Source of the DNA: Ophioderma brevispina
Taxonomy: Eukaryota > Echinodermata > Ophiuroidea > Amphilepidida > Ophiodermatidae
Reading direction: 5' to 3'
NCBI GenBank assembly: GCA_023653785.1
Contig: JAMKCH010072445.1
Span: forward strand, 1-64,000
DNA length: 64,000 nucleotides
Positions 1-12,305 of the stretch are shown here, piece by piece (within the stretch, counting starts at the first letter, position 1; every line of letters begins with the position of its first letter). Below the pieces are notes generated by a model. The model was given only the letters and a program-made list of their open reading frames with translations. It ran no database searches and was not told where the DNA came from. Both the position numbers and the translations under genes were made by a program.

Positions 1-2198
1 TGATGCCGCAGGGTTTTTAAAAACTGTGAGGAAAATATCTTGCGGACACTGTCACGGGTTAGCACTCAAGTAAATGGACCGCGGGCCCGATTGCAGCCCT
101 GGTTAATTGAACTAACCTCGTGATCTTTTAACTGGCAAGTGTCCCCCGAAATCTCCCGGCATGTTTTTCTGTTTAACTATGCATCAGTGCATTATTCGGG
201 AATGATAATTCAAATTAACTGTTTTTTTGGCCCCTCTTTATTGGGGGCATTTCTAACCCAGTTTGCTATTTTGCTCAAGATTTGAGCTGTTTCCCATGTT
301 ACTTTCAATTGTTAGATAAAACAATGGCCTATCATTTAGGATCAATATGTAGAACTATTTTCGTGGTTCATTGTAATGTAGATGTGTATCTGAAGTTCAT
401 CTTATAGGATGCCCATAAAATTTGTATCTGTAAATATTGAGTTTATGTTTCATTAAAAGAATGAGAATAAAGGTATTCAATTTTGAACCGGTACTTTCTC
501 TCTCTCTCTCTCTCTCTTTGCGACGAATAATAACCGGCAATACCATTATTTATGTTTGGAAGAATTCGGCCTCTTACCTCGATCTTCCACTTAAATAATG
601 GTGTCGACTTGGATTGGACTTTGTTTCAATTCGTCATAGAGAGAGAGTACCAGTTTAAAAAAAAATCGAATTTTTATTCTCTTAACTATAACGCAAACAT
701 GTTTTCTTACCTTTCTTTAATCCCTTTCCCCCCTCCCCCTCCCCCGAATCCCCCAAATTCTACTTTAGTATATTCTAGTTTGATACAGTGACATCACCTT
801 CCACGTTGCAATAAGCTCATGGTTTTATTCTAAGAATCCAACTGAGAATTAGCAATGACACTGCAAAATCGAAGGCATCACACTAGCAGCTTGCTTTTAA
901 AATCTGCGTCAAAACATTTAAGGTGCTATAGGTGTCACGTCACTGTAACGACTTTAGTTTTTCTGTTTTGTCTACATATTAAAAACCCCCAAACTTCAAA
1001 CTTGATTTCAAATATTATATTGCACAAGAATGCATGTACCTCAATGCTGTTTATACCACGATATTCCTTTAAAACAATAGGCAACCATCCTATGAGGCAA
1101 ACGATCTCCACATTACCTTATAGAGGTCTTTCACCTCACTCATGCATAACCTATAACAAAAGGTGTTAGTTCCGTAGTATTCGTCATTTTGATCAATTTA
1201 ATACCCGACCTCAAAGTACTTGTGCTATTCAAAGTGTGACCCATACTTTTATGCATACATATCCAACATGCATGTCGTTCTTTAGATTTAGAAAGTTTCC
1301 ATAAATTTGGAATGGACTTTGCCATTCCCGGCAAGATGGCCGCTAATCCGAAAGGTGGAAGACCTTTGTAGTTTGCAGGACAGCAATTCACACACCTGTC
1401 ATTGAATCCCAAATATTTGAATTGCACAGGTGGTCCATTTATTCTTTTGTTCACTTGAAGCGCGAGGCAAGATTACATTTTATGTAAATGATGAAGTGTG
1501 GTGTTTGATGGAGTCTTTAAGGTTTGAGAAAACTGAGTAAAAGTATGAACATTTTGAGAAGATATTCCAAAATCTTTAAATACGTTCCAATTCCTTTAAA
1601 GAAGTAACACGTGTATATGACCTTTAAATGCAAGCAAAAGATAACCAGAACAGAATCACCCTAAACAGCTAACAGCGAATACGCATGACCTTACCTAACA
1701 GAAACAGAATTAAAATATTTTGTCCGACCTATCCATATCTCTTTATAACTGCGAGCACAATATTATTGCTTTATAGCCTACAAGATATTACTGTCTTTAG
1801 CGCAGTCGTAAGAGGATGTGATCTTGGAATATTGCTGTTTAGAGAAATAATTTTTGAGGCAGTGGGAGGATCGGAAGAATTTTATATATTTGGAAACAAA
1901 CTGGTAGTCTTAATCTTTTGTTATATTTAATATATTCCATTTTCTCTTCTCTTGAAACTTATCTGTTATGAATTGTCTTTGTGTTAGAGATGTACACGTA
2001 TAAATGCCTTTTATAGCTACATTATACACGGCTTACACTATATTAATGATGCTGTTTGTTGTTTGAGTATAATAGTAATCAGCACACCTGAAAAATCTAT
2101 TCGTCGTATCCAGATAATCTCATTCCATAGTACAATACATCATAGTCTGCTCCATTCCATGTAGCGGTTAGTGGTTCAATATATACTATATACCTGAA
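1..2198. other. Intergenic, no recognisable gene
   Basis: No coding segment with a recognisable domain is visible on either strand. The open frames here (up to 104 codons) are AT-rich, low in complexity or antisense to each other and look like chance frames. The stretch holds a short CT microsatellite near 500 and a C-rich run near 729-748. Confidence 0.6.
497..517. repeat. (CT)n microsatellite
   Basis: About ten uninterrupted CT dinucleotides, seen directly. Confidence 0.9.
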
Positions 2199-2206
2199 AT
2201 AGATAC

Positions 2207-3615
2207 CACTGACCTCTACATATGGATAGCGGGCTGCCGCACACTTGAATTGTCGCCGAGTGTCACAACAGGAAGTTGCTTTTCTACCTTGGTAATATGG
2301 CGGAAAAAATGCACACACCTGCTGGTGCACATATTTCACACAGATTTTTCTATTGTTATACAAAATTCCTTTAACTTTGACAATATGTATGCATTGTTTC
2401 CCGCCATATTACCAAGGTAGAAAAGCAACTGCCTGTTGTGACACTCGACGACTCAGACCCGCTATACCGTGTGTCCCAAAAAAACGCAACACTTGGTGGC
2501 AGGCGCCATAAGTTTTGAACAAAAGCACGTGACTACTTATTCTTTGTTGTAAGGTAAGATGGGACTGTTAGCTAATATCCCTGAAAAGTTCATAAAGGTA
2601 GAGTCATTATTTTTTTAAGATATGACCCCAGAAATGAAGTAACCTGCAGGACCCATTTAACCAAATTGAGCCGCTATTAACTACAAATACGGCACTGTAA
2701 GTTTTGCGCCCAGAACCACCAATATGAATCTTCAAGTCCAACCACCAGTTTTCCCCTTTTTTAAAAGACAGGTGCTGCAACAAATATTAACATATGAATG
2801 TTTCCATTGGCAATAACAGCTAATAAACATGCATTTTAACACACTTAAAAGATCGAATTAGGAATGCATGATCAACAAACTCTTCGTATTGTCCAAATAA
2901 GAACTGAAGGAATGTATGATCAACAAACTGTTCGTATTGTACAAATAAGACTGAATTGCACTAGAGCTAATCATTCATCATCATTTTGTTACGGTACACA
3001 AAGAGTTATCTTAACCCAAATTTAATGACAGAATGAATATACTGATATTGTTATTGAGTTTACTGTTGAAAACATAGGTTTTACTTTCATAAAGTTGAGA
3101 ATGTAACGTTACTTTCAGTAACAAGCAAGTTGCAGCCCAACGCATTTATCATTTTATGTAATGAGGAGTTTGTCGATGACTTAGTCATAGTTTTATATCT
3201 TCTTGAAACATATTTTATCACCAATAAATTAATGTTTTAATATTATCAGTTAAATAATAATTATGTAAATGCAGTCATTTGACAGAATAGAAGTTGTTCT
3301 GCAAGAAATTTGGGCAAGTAAATGTTGATTGCAATCAATATTGTATTTGCCATTTTTTCTTCATTGCCAGTCATGTGGTTAACCAGCTCCTCATTTTTGT
3401 AAAATGGGTTCTGCGGGTTAATTGATTGTTGGGGTCATATCTTATAAACTATTGACTCTACCTTTATGAACTGTTCAGGAAAATTAGCTGACAGTCCCAT
3501 CTCCCCTACAACAAAGAATAAGTAGTCACATGCTTTTGTTCAAAACTTATGGCGCCTGCCACCAAGTGTTGCGTTTTTTGGGGGGGGACACACGGTACAT
3601 GTGTAGAGGTCAGTG
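2207..3615. mobile_element. hAT-type MITE, interrupted by a second element
   Basis: The left end reads CACTGACCTCTACA and the right end is its inverse (TGTAGAGGTCAGTG). Directly outside are 8-bp near-identical flanks, ATAGATAC at 2199-2206 and CTAGATAC at 3616-3623. An 8-bp target duplication with CA...TG ends is typical of the hAT superfamily. Without the nested 1.13-kb insert the element is about 280 bp. It is largely palindromic: 2259-2303 is nearly the inverse of 2401-2445, and both contain the CCGCCATATT core. It has no coding capacity, so it would have needed a transposase in trans. The same terminal sequence starts the 2.95-kb elements at 29,741 and 47,176, so they belong to one family. 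Confidence 0.8.
2467..3595. mobile_element. TA-flanked inverted-repeat element nested in the hAT MITE
   Basis: Starts CCGTGTGTCCC and ends with the inverse GGGACACACGG, with TA on both sides (2465-2466 and 3596-3597). The terminal inverted repeats are long, about 200 bp (2467-2672 against 3390-3595), including the shared GGTGGCAGGCGCCATAAG stretch. The TA duplication fits the Tc1/mariner group, though such long arms are also seen in other TA-targeting families. The middle is AT-rich with no transposase-like frame. Removing it rejoins the right end of the surrounding hAT MITE exactly at a TA. Confidence 0.8.
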
Positions 3616-3623
3616 CTAGATAC

Positions 3624-5976
3624 GCGTTTCTAAATGAAGGGGTTGAGGAGTTGGTAGGCTCCTAAGAGTTGACTACACATAATGACACGCCTGTTTTAGA
3701 ATGTTGGAATGCCATCACTGTTTAGACTTTGGGCAAGTTCCAAAAGCCACTGGACGTCGCCCATCATTTAAAATAGGTAACAAAGGGTTACAATTGTAGT
3801 CTTTGTGTTTGTTTGTTTGTACGACGTCTCTTGGACGTCCAGGTCAGAAATACCCTCTAAACACAAACAAATGAGCCTTGTGCACAAAAAATCTGAAGTT
3901 TAGATTATAACACAGATTTAATATGATTTTAAATAGATTGGTTCAAGAATTTGGTATGTCAAAAACACAATTGCAATTCAATAATGATACACTCAATGTT
4001 AAGATTTTACAGGCTTACATACAAGTCCATTCAGATGTGACGGATGTCCACAATTAAAAGAAGCGTTGCAGTTCAACAAAGATTCCAAATGCAATATAAA
4101 TCCACGGTATAATCCATCTGAATCTTCACAGTCCTAGAGATAAGTTTGTCCAGCAATTCAAGACGACGGGGTTGTCCCTCGATGACACTAATATTTCACA
4201 GTATATCAGTCCGGATATAATCGCCACGATTTCTATCTGTCGCAAATGTTCACTTTTAGGACCACAATTTGCAATCCTATTTTGATTCCCAGCACTTTTG
4301 GCTTCAAAGACGACAGCAGACTAATTATAACTTTTCGCTTACGTGGTATCTGGCACTATGTACTGCACATATCTACCATTATTGCAGATCAAAACTAGCT
4401 ATAACTTCTAGCTGCTGGCTACTGGCAAAGTTGCTTTCTAAGCAATCACTCCTTATAGTCTATAAAGTATTTCACAACTAGTATTTCCCATTTCTTAAAA
4501 TAGATATTACCACATCATCATGCATAGACACAACCTAACACTGGCCAAATGGATCTCACATAAATGACATCATCTGCATTGCATCATCTTACATTCATGA
4601 CATCATGGGAAACTACCTATTTTTTGCAATCTGTTTTGATCTCAAAGCATTAACAACTTGACTCATTTTCTAAATTTAGCATTTTGGGGGATTCTGTTCA
4701 TCTTTTGCACAATATATTACAAGGGTGCTAAGAACTTTTCCCGTGAGAAATCTTCTCTCAAGTAAAATAGAAAAATAAAATGAAATAACATGTTTAATCA
4801 CAAAATGGAGGATATTATAACAATACCCAACCGTACAACAGAACTGGCCTTTGGCAAATATAATTCCCTCTGTTGCTCTTCCAATACTTTCACATAAATG
4901 AGAGCTAGTCCAGACAGCAGTGGAATATATATATAGAGGCAAATAGTGTGATCTTTGAAATGTGATAATCATGTTTTATTTTTTTTATTTTTTTCATGAA
5001 GTGAATATAAATTATTCTTCAATTGGCACGTTTATAGATAGATAGAGAGAGAGAGAGAGAGCAAATATTTACAGGTAATATTTTCCGAAAGCACCTTTTT
5101 TCAAATATGTATCAACCAGGGAAAAGATAATGAAAACGATTACATATTTCATTTTGAACAACAAAATCAGTCGGAAAGATCACTGAACCTTGTCAAACAA
5201 TTTATGCGCACGAGTGATTGCTAGAATATGCGTGTAATAACCTGATTTTATAGCTTTATCCAACAAACCAACAGATTGGTTTCAGATGATTTCTATACCC
5301 CCTGGGTGCAACACGTCATCAGCGCATAAACACGATAGCTGCTCTTTTACGTTAAAATAAAAGATTCCTTCTTCTGATGACCTTAGTAGACAGCTTACAC
5401 TAATCCTGAAATTCATCTTGAGTAGGAACATTATCAGAGAAATTTTCTTCACAACTTGCGCAAACTTGGAGCCTGCGCCATTCACCAAATGAGTGAAAGT
5501 TCCCGGATTGTCCTAGTCGAACTGAACGACTATGCATATCGACTAGTGTATCCATTACAACAGAATAGAAGTTTTCAGATTTTACAAGGTTTATGATCCA
5601 TTTTAGAGAACTTTTGGTACTTGCCTAACTCTACCCTTATTTTTGTTTTTAAATAAAAAGTGCCTCGTTTTTTGCACCAAAATAAAAAGACAGTTTTGTA
5701 TTGCAAAAAGTTACTTACTTTTCCATTAACTTAGTGACATGAAATTACTGTTTAACTTATTTCGTTTTACTGAGGAATCTTCTCAGAAATTACAAAATAT
5801 TTCCGTGAAGTTTTATTTAAAGCTTTCCGAAAAATTGTTCAAATTTAGTATTGTTTAGTTGTCTTGCGCAAGGCGTGTACGAGGAATGTGGACTTATTTT
5901 GTTCATGGATTGATCGAAGAAAAGAATGCTACGTCACAGGTACAGGGATCGCGCATGCCAACAGCTTGAAGTCCTA
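3624..5976. other. Intergenic, nothing recognised
   Basis: AT-rich, with only short frames lacking domain similarity. It contains a GA microsatellite near 5,040. No RNA gene or further element with clear ends is visible. Confidence 0.5.
5037..5061. repeat. (GATA)/(GA)n microsatellite
   Basis: A short GATA run grading into about nine GA dinucleotides, seen directly. Confidence 0.85.
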
Positions 5977-6660
5977 CAGGCTGATTCCAAAAGACGTTTT
6001 CTCATTTTTATTGTAGTTTAGTAAATAATCTGTAAGGAATTCCTTGTAAACTAAAACGTCATTAAAAAGAACAGTTTCTGAATGTCTAAATTAAAAAAGA
6101 ATTTTTGAATTTGCTTGTTCCAAACCCGAGTTATATTCATTTGAAAACTGCCCATTTTCCTGTCTGTACACATCTGGGTAGCTTGCATCAGTTTCTATTT
6201 ATAACAAATTAATAATGCGTGAACAAGAAAGCCTCCATTGGTTTGCAACTTTCATTGTCAAAATGAAAGTTTTACTTTTATACTAATACTCATAATCTAC
6301 CAATCAAGAGCAAAATTTTAAAATGCTGACAATTTTAAATGAAATCGAATTCTGAATCTCGCGAGTCTCAAACACTGTTTCCTCTGGCTAAACTTTCATT
6401 TTGACAATAAAAGTTGCAAATCAATGGATCTCTCTTGTTTGCGCTTTGATTCGGCCTGAATAGAAACTGATGCAAGTTTCCCAGATGTGTAAGTCATGCT
6501 TTATTCAAATGAGCATAACTTGAGTTTAGCATGTGCAAATTAGTTTAGACCTTCAGAAATTGCACTTTGCAATGAATTATTACTTTTACAGATACCTCTT
6601 TTTAGATTTATTACTAAACCACGAGAAAATGAGTAAACTTCTTTTTGAATTGGCAGCCTG
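5977..6660. mobile_element. Foldback (long-arm) TA-flanked MITE
   Basis: Starts CAGGCTG and ends CAGCCTG, flanked by TA at 5975-5976 and 6661-6662. The two halves are inverse copies along nearly the whole length: arms of roughly 290 bp (5977-6262 and 6375-6660) around a loop of about 110 bp. Shared blocks include ACACATCTGGG, CTTGCATCAGTTTCTAT and ATTGTCAAAATGAAAGTTT. A transcript through it would fold into a very long hairpin. The TA duplication suggests a Tc1/mariner-type source. There is no coding capacity. Confidence 0.85.
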
Positions 6661-6662
6661 TA

Positions 6663-7491
6663 TTATAGGGTCCTAATACCGCAACTGAACAAAGCAGGTT
6701 ACAAACGCTATGGAAAACGTTAAATGCCTTTTGGACGGTCACAATTAAAAAACAATTAGAATCGGACATTTTGTACAATTTAAGTTATGGATTTTGAGTA
6801 ATGACAATGTTGCCCTTGTTTGAAGCTTCTGCTTTACTAAACTATTGATTCAAGATGCTTAAATAAATTTGCTTAAACGGTACTTAAAATTAATTAAGGC
6901 CAATTTATAACTAAAATTGAATTTATTTAAAGTTTAAACAGTTTTTAGAAAACGAGGTTTTATTTATATCGTGCATATTTTTTTTTCGCATGACGGAGCA
7001 TGCACATGAAATATGTTTTAACTTTTGTTTTTCCATTTTTTTTGGGGGGGGGGGGAATATGAACATATATGTCATCAAAAAACACTATCAGTACTGAAAA
7101 TCCTAACATCTTTACACATTATATAATGTTTTGAAGAGACAATATTGCATAACAGTGACAAGCGAATTAAACAACACCTGTTTGGAATGTTGACAGCTGT
7201 CCAAAAATGTGTGCTATGCAGCTGTTACTCCCTAGAGTAGATGCTATACTGAATACAAAATAAAGTGACAGAATATTTCTAATTCTTTTTATTTTGATTT
7301 CAAATCAAAATCTTCATGGACCTTTTTTAGAATAACTTGTAATTCAAGACATTTTTGCAAATTATTCGCGGTCTCCTGTGAATTTAGCCGAAAGGCATTT
7401 CTCACGATGTTTCATTCATCTGTTTATAGTTTCAATCTCTAATTTAGAGTGAATTTTTTTTACCGCGCGTAAGAAATTATAAATGCTATCG
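6663..7491. other. Intergenic, nothing recognised
   Basis: AT-rich sequence with a 12-base G run at 7044-7055. No domain-bearing frame or element ends are visible. Confidence 0.5.
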
Positions 7492-7495
7492 TTAA

Positions 7496-7844
7496 AGGTG
7501 TAACGAGAGATTTCACATATCAGGTGTCTCTAAAAAAATCGAAAGTACTGATTTTTGCCCTGATGTAAGGCTTTCTATCAAAAATATCCCCATCTGAAAG
7601 GATTAAGCTGAGAAATGTTTCTTTGGTACAAAAATTGTGAAATTTCTAATTTCGTATAGGAGCAAATACGAAATTCAGCCTATGTTTTACATTGAAATAT
7701 AAGCAAATCAAAATTGCTTTTTTCCTCTCTTTTAAGACATATATGTAGCGAAATACAAGGTAAGAAATCTATTGAGTGTCTAATCTATATGAAATTACTA
7801 TTATGACACAATATTTGGATGCCTCAAAATCTCTTGTTGCACCT
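7496..7844. mobile_element. TTAA-flanked (piggyBac-like) MITE
   Basis: Inverted ends AGGTGTAACGAGAGATTT and its near-inverse ending CTCTTGTTGCACCT are bounded by TTAA on both sides (7492-7495 and 7845-7848). A TTAA duplication is the hallmark of piggyBac-type integration. At 349 bp it is non-autonomous with no open frame of note. Its ends differ from those of the other TTAA element at 36,880, so the two are separate families. Confidence 0.75.
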
Positions 7845-8170
7845 TTAAGTCGCAATAGCCTTTTAACAAATGGGAGCCACTGCTTTATATACTCTTCCTA
7901 ATTGTTGTTACAGCTAAAGGCTGAAAGTAGGCGATTCGCTCCATGTTCTTGGGGTAATATCTTCATAATGTGCAGAGAAAAACGGAATAAGAATATCAAC
8001 TGGAAATAATTGCTCGCCCGAACACTGGATTTTTTAAGCCTTTAAAAGCTTAATCAAAAGTCTATCTGTTGCTATTGGGAATGAATAGCAATATCAACTG
8101 AAGTATTTAGTTTCAGTAGTAAATGATTCGTGATACTTTGATTGTACTAATGGTATTCTCTTTCCAAAAG

Positions 8171-8830
8171 GAATGGTCAAAGAGTTTGACTTGCCCAATG
8201 GCAGTATTACTGACATCCATTACGAGATATATACTGAAGATAGCTCAAAGATAACCATAGACGTCCTTTTTGAAACAAGCCAGACGTACAATGTTTTCTG
8301 CAGGTCCTATCCCAGCCGCGTACCACACACACCAGCGTCCCAGCCGGTTTTTAATTATCAGAGGTCCCCCGCACCCAGACTGCACCCCGAGGTCCTCCGA
8401 CTTGGGTACGTACGCCCCTGATACACATATGTGAGCTGCAGATATAAATTCACGCGGGGTGTCCACTAGAGACAGCCAGATCTATTCCGTCCGCTGCAGC
8501 TGCAATGCAGACGTGTTATCTACTGGTGATAGCTACAGATGGCCATCCTCTACCTTTGATAGGAAAGTATGGTTCAACAACTCAACCTCAACAGGCTCAG
8601 AACTGGCGTTGGTCGTACAAAACACTTCCTTTACAAAATCGGTGTGTAACTTTCGCAAACCATTAGCCACATCATTGCTGACTGTGAGGTCTACTAGTCC
8701 GGTCCCCAATTCCAGGCCTGATCGTCCTGGACGATGAAACTATCACTGGGAAAGACGGATCTCCCACTGTGGTTTTGGACGTACACGCGCAAGCGAATGA
8801 ACAAACGAGCTACAGATTCCCGATTGCTTA
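8171..8830 (+). pseudogene. Broken or spliced immunoglobulin-like coding region
   Basis: Seen: a pyrimidine-rich AG acceptor-like site just before 8,171, then an 83-codon frame containing SSKITIDVLFETSQTYNVFC. This has the pattern of Ig strands E-F (hydrophobic run, then Y-x-V-x-C). A second frame, 8,459-8,737, holds YSVRC, then SYRW, then ELALVVQNTSFTK and a later C and SLLTV, which is the order of Ig strands B, C, E, F and G. A third frame continues with PGLIVLDDETITGK. The frames do not join without small shifts and a stop lies between them. It is therefore a decayed copy, several exons, or one region with sequence errors. Family identity is inferred from spacing only; partner genes and function are unknown. 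Confidence 0.4.
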
Positions 8831-9477
8831 ATCTACCGGTAGAGATATTGGTACAATACAAAGCACACATGCTATCTACCAGAGTAGTTTGGACGCCTGG
8901 ATATTCATGAGCTAATGTACTAATTCTGTGTTCAAGGGTTATTTAATTAAAAAACAAGCATTTCTAAATTCTGTTGTTTTATTAACCATTTCAGATCATT
9001 TGTGAACTCATTTGTTTGCGTTTGAAGAGTATTTCTGACTTTGACATTGACATGATACCGTACCAATATAACATGCAAACGACTGGGAATGGCAAATTGG
9101 ACTTTTTTTGCATTTATCATGTTTGTGGGAATGGTGTCATAACTAGGAATGTGGTGGGGGAGGGGGCTCCAATTTCTTCGGGTGTCGGTTATAATTTGTT
9201 TGGACACTTTGCTTCGTTAAATTAACACGGATCAATGTTGATCACTGAAAGTGCGTACTTTCAAAAAGTCTTGCATATGTATCCCAATATGATTGATAAG
9301 GAGGGAGGGGTTTGAAGAAATAGAGAACCAGACGAACAATACAATCAATATCTTTCTTTTAAAAATCTGAAATTTTCCTCACTTGGCTATAATTGAGGGC
9401 AAGTGTCCCAACTAATTGTGACCAAATTGTAGCAACTAGTTGCAAAAATATCCCCAAATATAACCAATTCTAACGCG
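8831..9477. other. Intergenic, nothing recognised
   Basis: AT-rich sequence. The short frames on both strands around 8,950-9,225 overlap each other and show no domain pattern. Confidence 0.5.
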
Positions 9478-10249
9478 ATATCTTCTGACGATAGATATAG
9501 GCATCCATTTGCGATAAAACATTCTCAAATCTATTGCAGGCAACTTTAGATATCACTTACGACGCAAAGCGTATATATAGTTGATCCAACTTTATATGCT
9601 GGAGATAGCTAAACATGGATGTCCCTATGTAATGCAACAGATATCATGTTCTTTCTATCACCAGTTGTAAACGATACATTTTACCAACAAACACCGGGCT
9701 ATTAACAGTATAGAGATAGATGAGGCAGATCAAAAATATACTTGTATTTTCTACATCTTCTATTCAATTCATAACGTGTGTTAATATCTATGAAATTAGT
9801 GGAAAGTACTAGAACAAATTGCGCCATGTTACTATACTGTAATGATTTGGTATTTGCCATTTTAATATCTACACACTTTTCCCAATATCACTGCACATTA
9901 TTTTCTCCAGGAGATACCAACAACTTTCCTTATGCTATACATTGCACACCTATTATCTACCGAAGATGCAAGAAAAACATGCATTTTCTATATATTGAAG
10001 GTTGTTTTCACTCTCTTGTGAAAGCATCTACTGTAGGGAGTAGTATAGATTGCACATGCCGTATGTTAACTAAGGAAGATATCTTAAGACTTCTGACAGC
10101 ACCATAGACATACATAAATATCTACTTGTGATTGTTAATAAACTTTTTCATGCGGTATACCACATACTTATCTTGTCTACACACACCTAGTTAATGCTTC
10201 CATAACAATTTGATGCAAACTTGTGTTATCAAACGGATACAGATAGCTA
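9478..10249. repeat. Degenerate periodic repeat (TATCTAC / AGATA motif)
   Basis: The motif TATCTAC or its inverse-like form AGATAT recurs roughly every 42-60 bases (near 9491, 9549, 9604, 9650, 9710, 9784, 9867, 9911, 9953, 10025, 10078, 10119, 10240). A companion motif similar to TATACATTGCACA recurs between some of them. This looks like an old, heavily diverged minisatellite. No gene is recognised in it. Confidence 0.35.
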
Positions 10250-11340
10250 CAGGGTGAGTCAAAAAGATTTACACCCTGATTCAGAAAAATATTAAAAATA
10301 AATGAACAATTTAGAACTGTTTTTTTATACATGAAACAATAGCCGTTATATCCACTGTGTTTGGTGAAATCGTAAAGTTTACCTGTTCCCATATTGTGGG
10401 ATATGGTAAATTAACGGAAAGCCAACAAAAACCATATTTACCACGGTTGTACAATTCTTCACGTCCCCAGCAGCAAAGCCATTGAGTTACTATTATCGAA
10501 ATGCTTAATAACTTTTGGTTTCCCTCTAAGTACTATTACCCATACCAACTGTTGTCGACAACATAGTTTCTCAATTAATCAATCCCAATAACACACATAA
10601 CAGGGGGAGCAGGAGGAAACACCCCCATGGGTATGGGTCTGACCAGGACACTAGCTTAACTATATATATACCGGGAAACAGGAAAGCTTGAAAGGAAGCA
10701 CAGGCGTTGTAAAAAAGAGAGGGAAGAAGAGGGGAATGATTTAACTTAAAAGGGAAAAGGGATGGACGCTGAATGTACATGATGTTCAAATATTGATTCA
10801 AACATCAGTCCCGGTCCAGTGGCTCCTTCACCTTCAATCACCTGCCCATCAGATTTTGAAGGCGTCAGCGAAAATTGGGTCAACCGGCGAGCAAAGCGAT
10901 CAGAGTGTGGTGAAAATTTAAAGCCCGTAATATTGTAAGCGTGGCAAAAATTATACACACAGAGAAAACGATGAGCCCCCCATTAGATTATTTTATTTTA
11001 TTCCATTGGTTTCAGAATAGTTTTTGGAATTTCTTCTTGATATTTAATAAAGGTTTACACAAAGGTATCAAAGCAAAGAATATCATGGCGTACTTGTGTA
11101 GACTCCTCCCAAGTCTCTTTGGGTATACTCTAAAGTGATTCCGTGGACAGGGAAAATGTGTACCCGTCTTCCGGTGTAACTTCTCAATGCAAAGTTCAAA
11201 AATCAAGATTCAAAATTTTCTAAATTAGTAGATTAATTCTTGTTTCTCATATATGATTATCAATACCTTCGGTAATAGGTTTTCACTGCAGAAGGACAAA
11301 AATAATCATAATGTGTGTGTAAATCTTTTGACTCAACCTG
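10250..11340. mobile_element. Mariner-type element, non-autonomous copy 1
   Basis: The left end CAGGGTGAGTCAAAAAG matches the inverse of the right end (CTTTTGACTCAACCTG), and both ends continue into a shared GATTTACAC block. TA precedes the left end (10248-10249); the right flank is TG, which may be a mutated TA. The ends match those of the element at 21,989. The internal 1.05 kb shows only short frames with no visible transposase motif. Confidence 0.7.
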
Positions 11341-11556
11341 TGTCTATAGACAGACACTACTTTGTACAATTCCTTTTGTTAAACATAAGAAAGGGATCAC
11401 ACAAGTATTATAGTGTTATAATGAGAACTCCCATTCTAGAAGTTTTGGGAAGAAGGTTTGAAGAGGTTTTTCTATAGTTTGAGGGTGCAGAATCAGAATA
11501 TTTGGGGGGTCTCAACTCTGGAAATGTGGGGAACTTTTTAAAAGAAGGGGGTAAAC

Positions 11557-12305
11557 TTAGTACAGGGGTAAATTGAAATCAAGTCAAAGTTTGTTTAAAA
11601 ATGTACACCATTTATTTGTCTGCATTATAAGGATTAAAAAGGTATAGTTTTGTATAGGGTGGGACCTTTAGATATACGGCTACAGCCCCTGATAAGGTTC
11701 AAGGTCATCCTGGGGCAAAAACTATCCAATGTTCAGATTTTGTTGAAACTGGTCATACTGAAGCAGAAAATGTGTTTTAATTCTTTGGGTGACAGCTCTG
11801 TATACAATTTGAGGTCAAGTTTTGGTGACTCCTATAGACTATGTAGACCCTTGTTATGGGTAGACCCACTAATTACGAAACCAAATACCAAACATTGTAA
11901 AATAAGGCAAGACGAAAAAAAAAAAAAAAAAAAAAAATTAGTACAGGGGTAAATTTGAAATCAAGTCAAAGTGTGTTAAATGTACACCAATGTATTTGTC
12001 TCATTATAAGGATTAAAAAGGTATAGTTTGTATAGGTTGGGACCTTTAGATATACGGCTACAGCCCTGATAAGGTTCAAGGTCATCCTGGGGCAAAAAAT
12101 ATCCAACGCTCAGGATGTGTTTTGCCTACTGGTCAAACTGCTATCTGGTCCGCCATATATTCTATGGTGTTCTTATATTCTTTTGGTGTGACAGGCTCTC
12201 TCTGTATCCCAGTTGCGGTCAAGTTTTTTGGTGACTCCTCTAGCCTCTGTGTACCCTGGTTATGTGGTAGCCCCCCTTATCTTCCGACCACCCGCAACTC
12301 CCAAA
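11557..12305. repeat. Tandem duplication of about 380 bp
   Basis: Unit 1 (11,557-11,937) and unit 2 (11,938-12,305) both begin TTAGTACAGGGGTAAAT. They share GGATTAAAAAGGTATAGT, ATATACGGCTACAGCC and AAGGTTCAAGGTCATCCTGG in the same order. Unit 1 ends in a 22-base A run (about 11,916-11,937). The copies differ by many small insertions and deletions. No coding is recognised. Confidence 0.85.

Noticed and set aside
1321..1335. YY1-like CAAGATGGCCGC motif
   Set aside because: Single short match without any transcript or gene evidence nearby.
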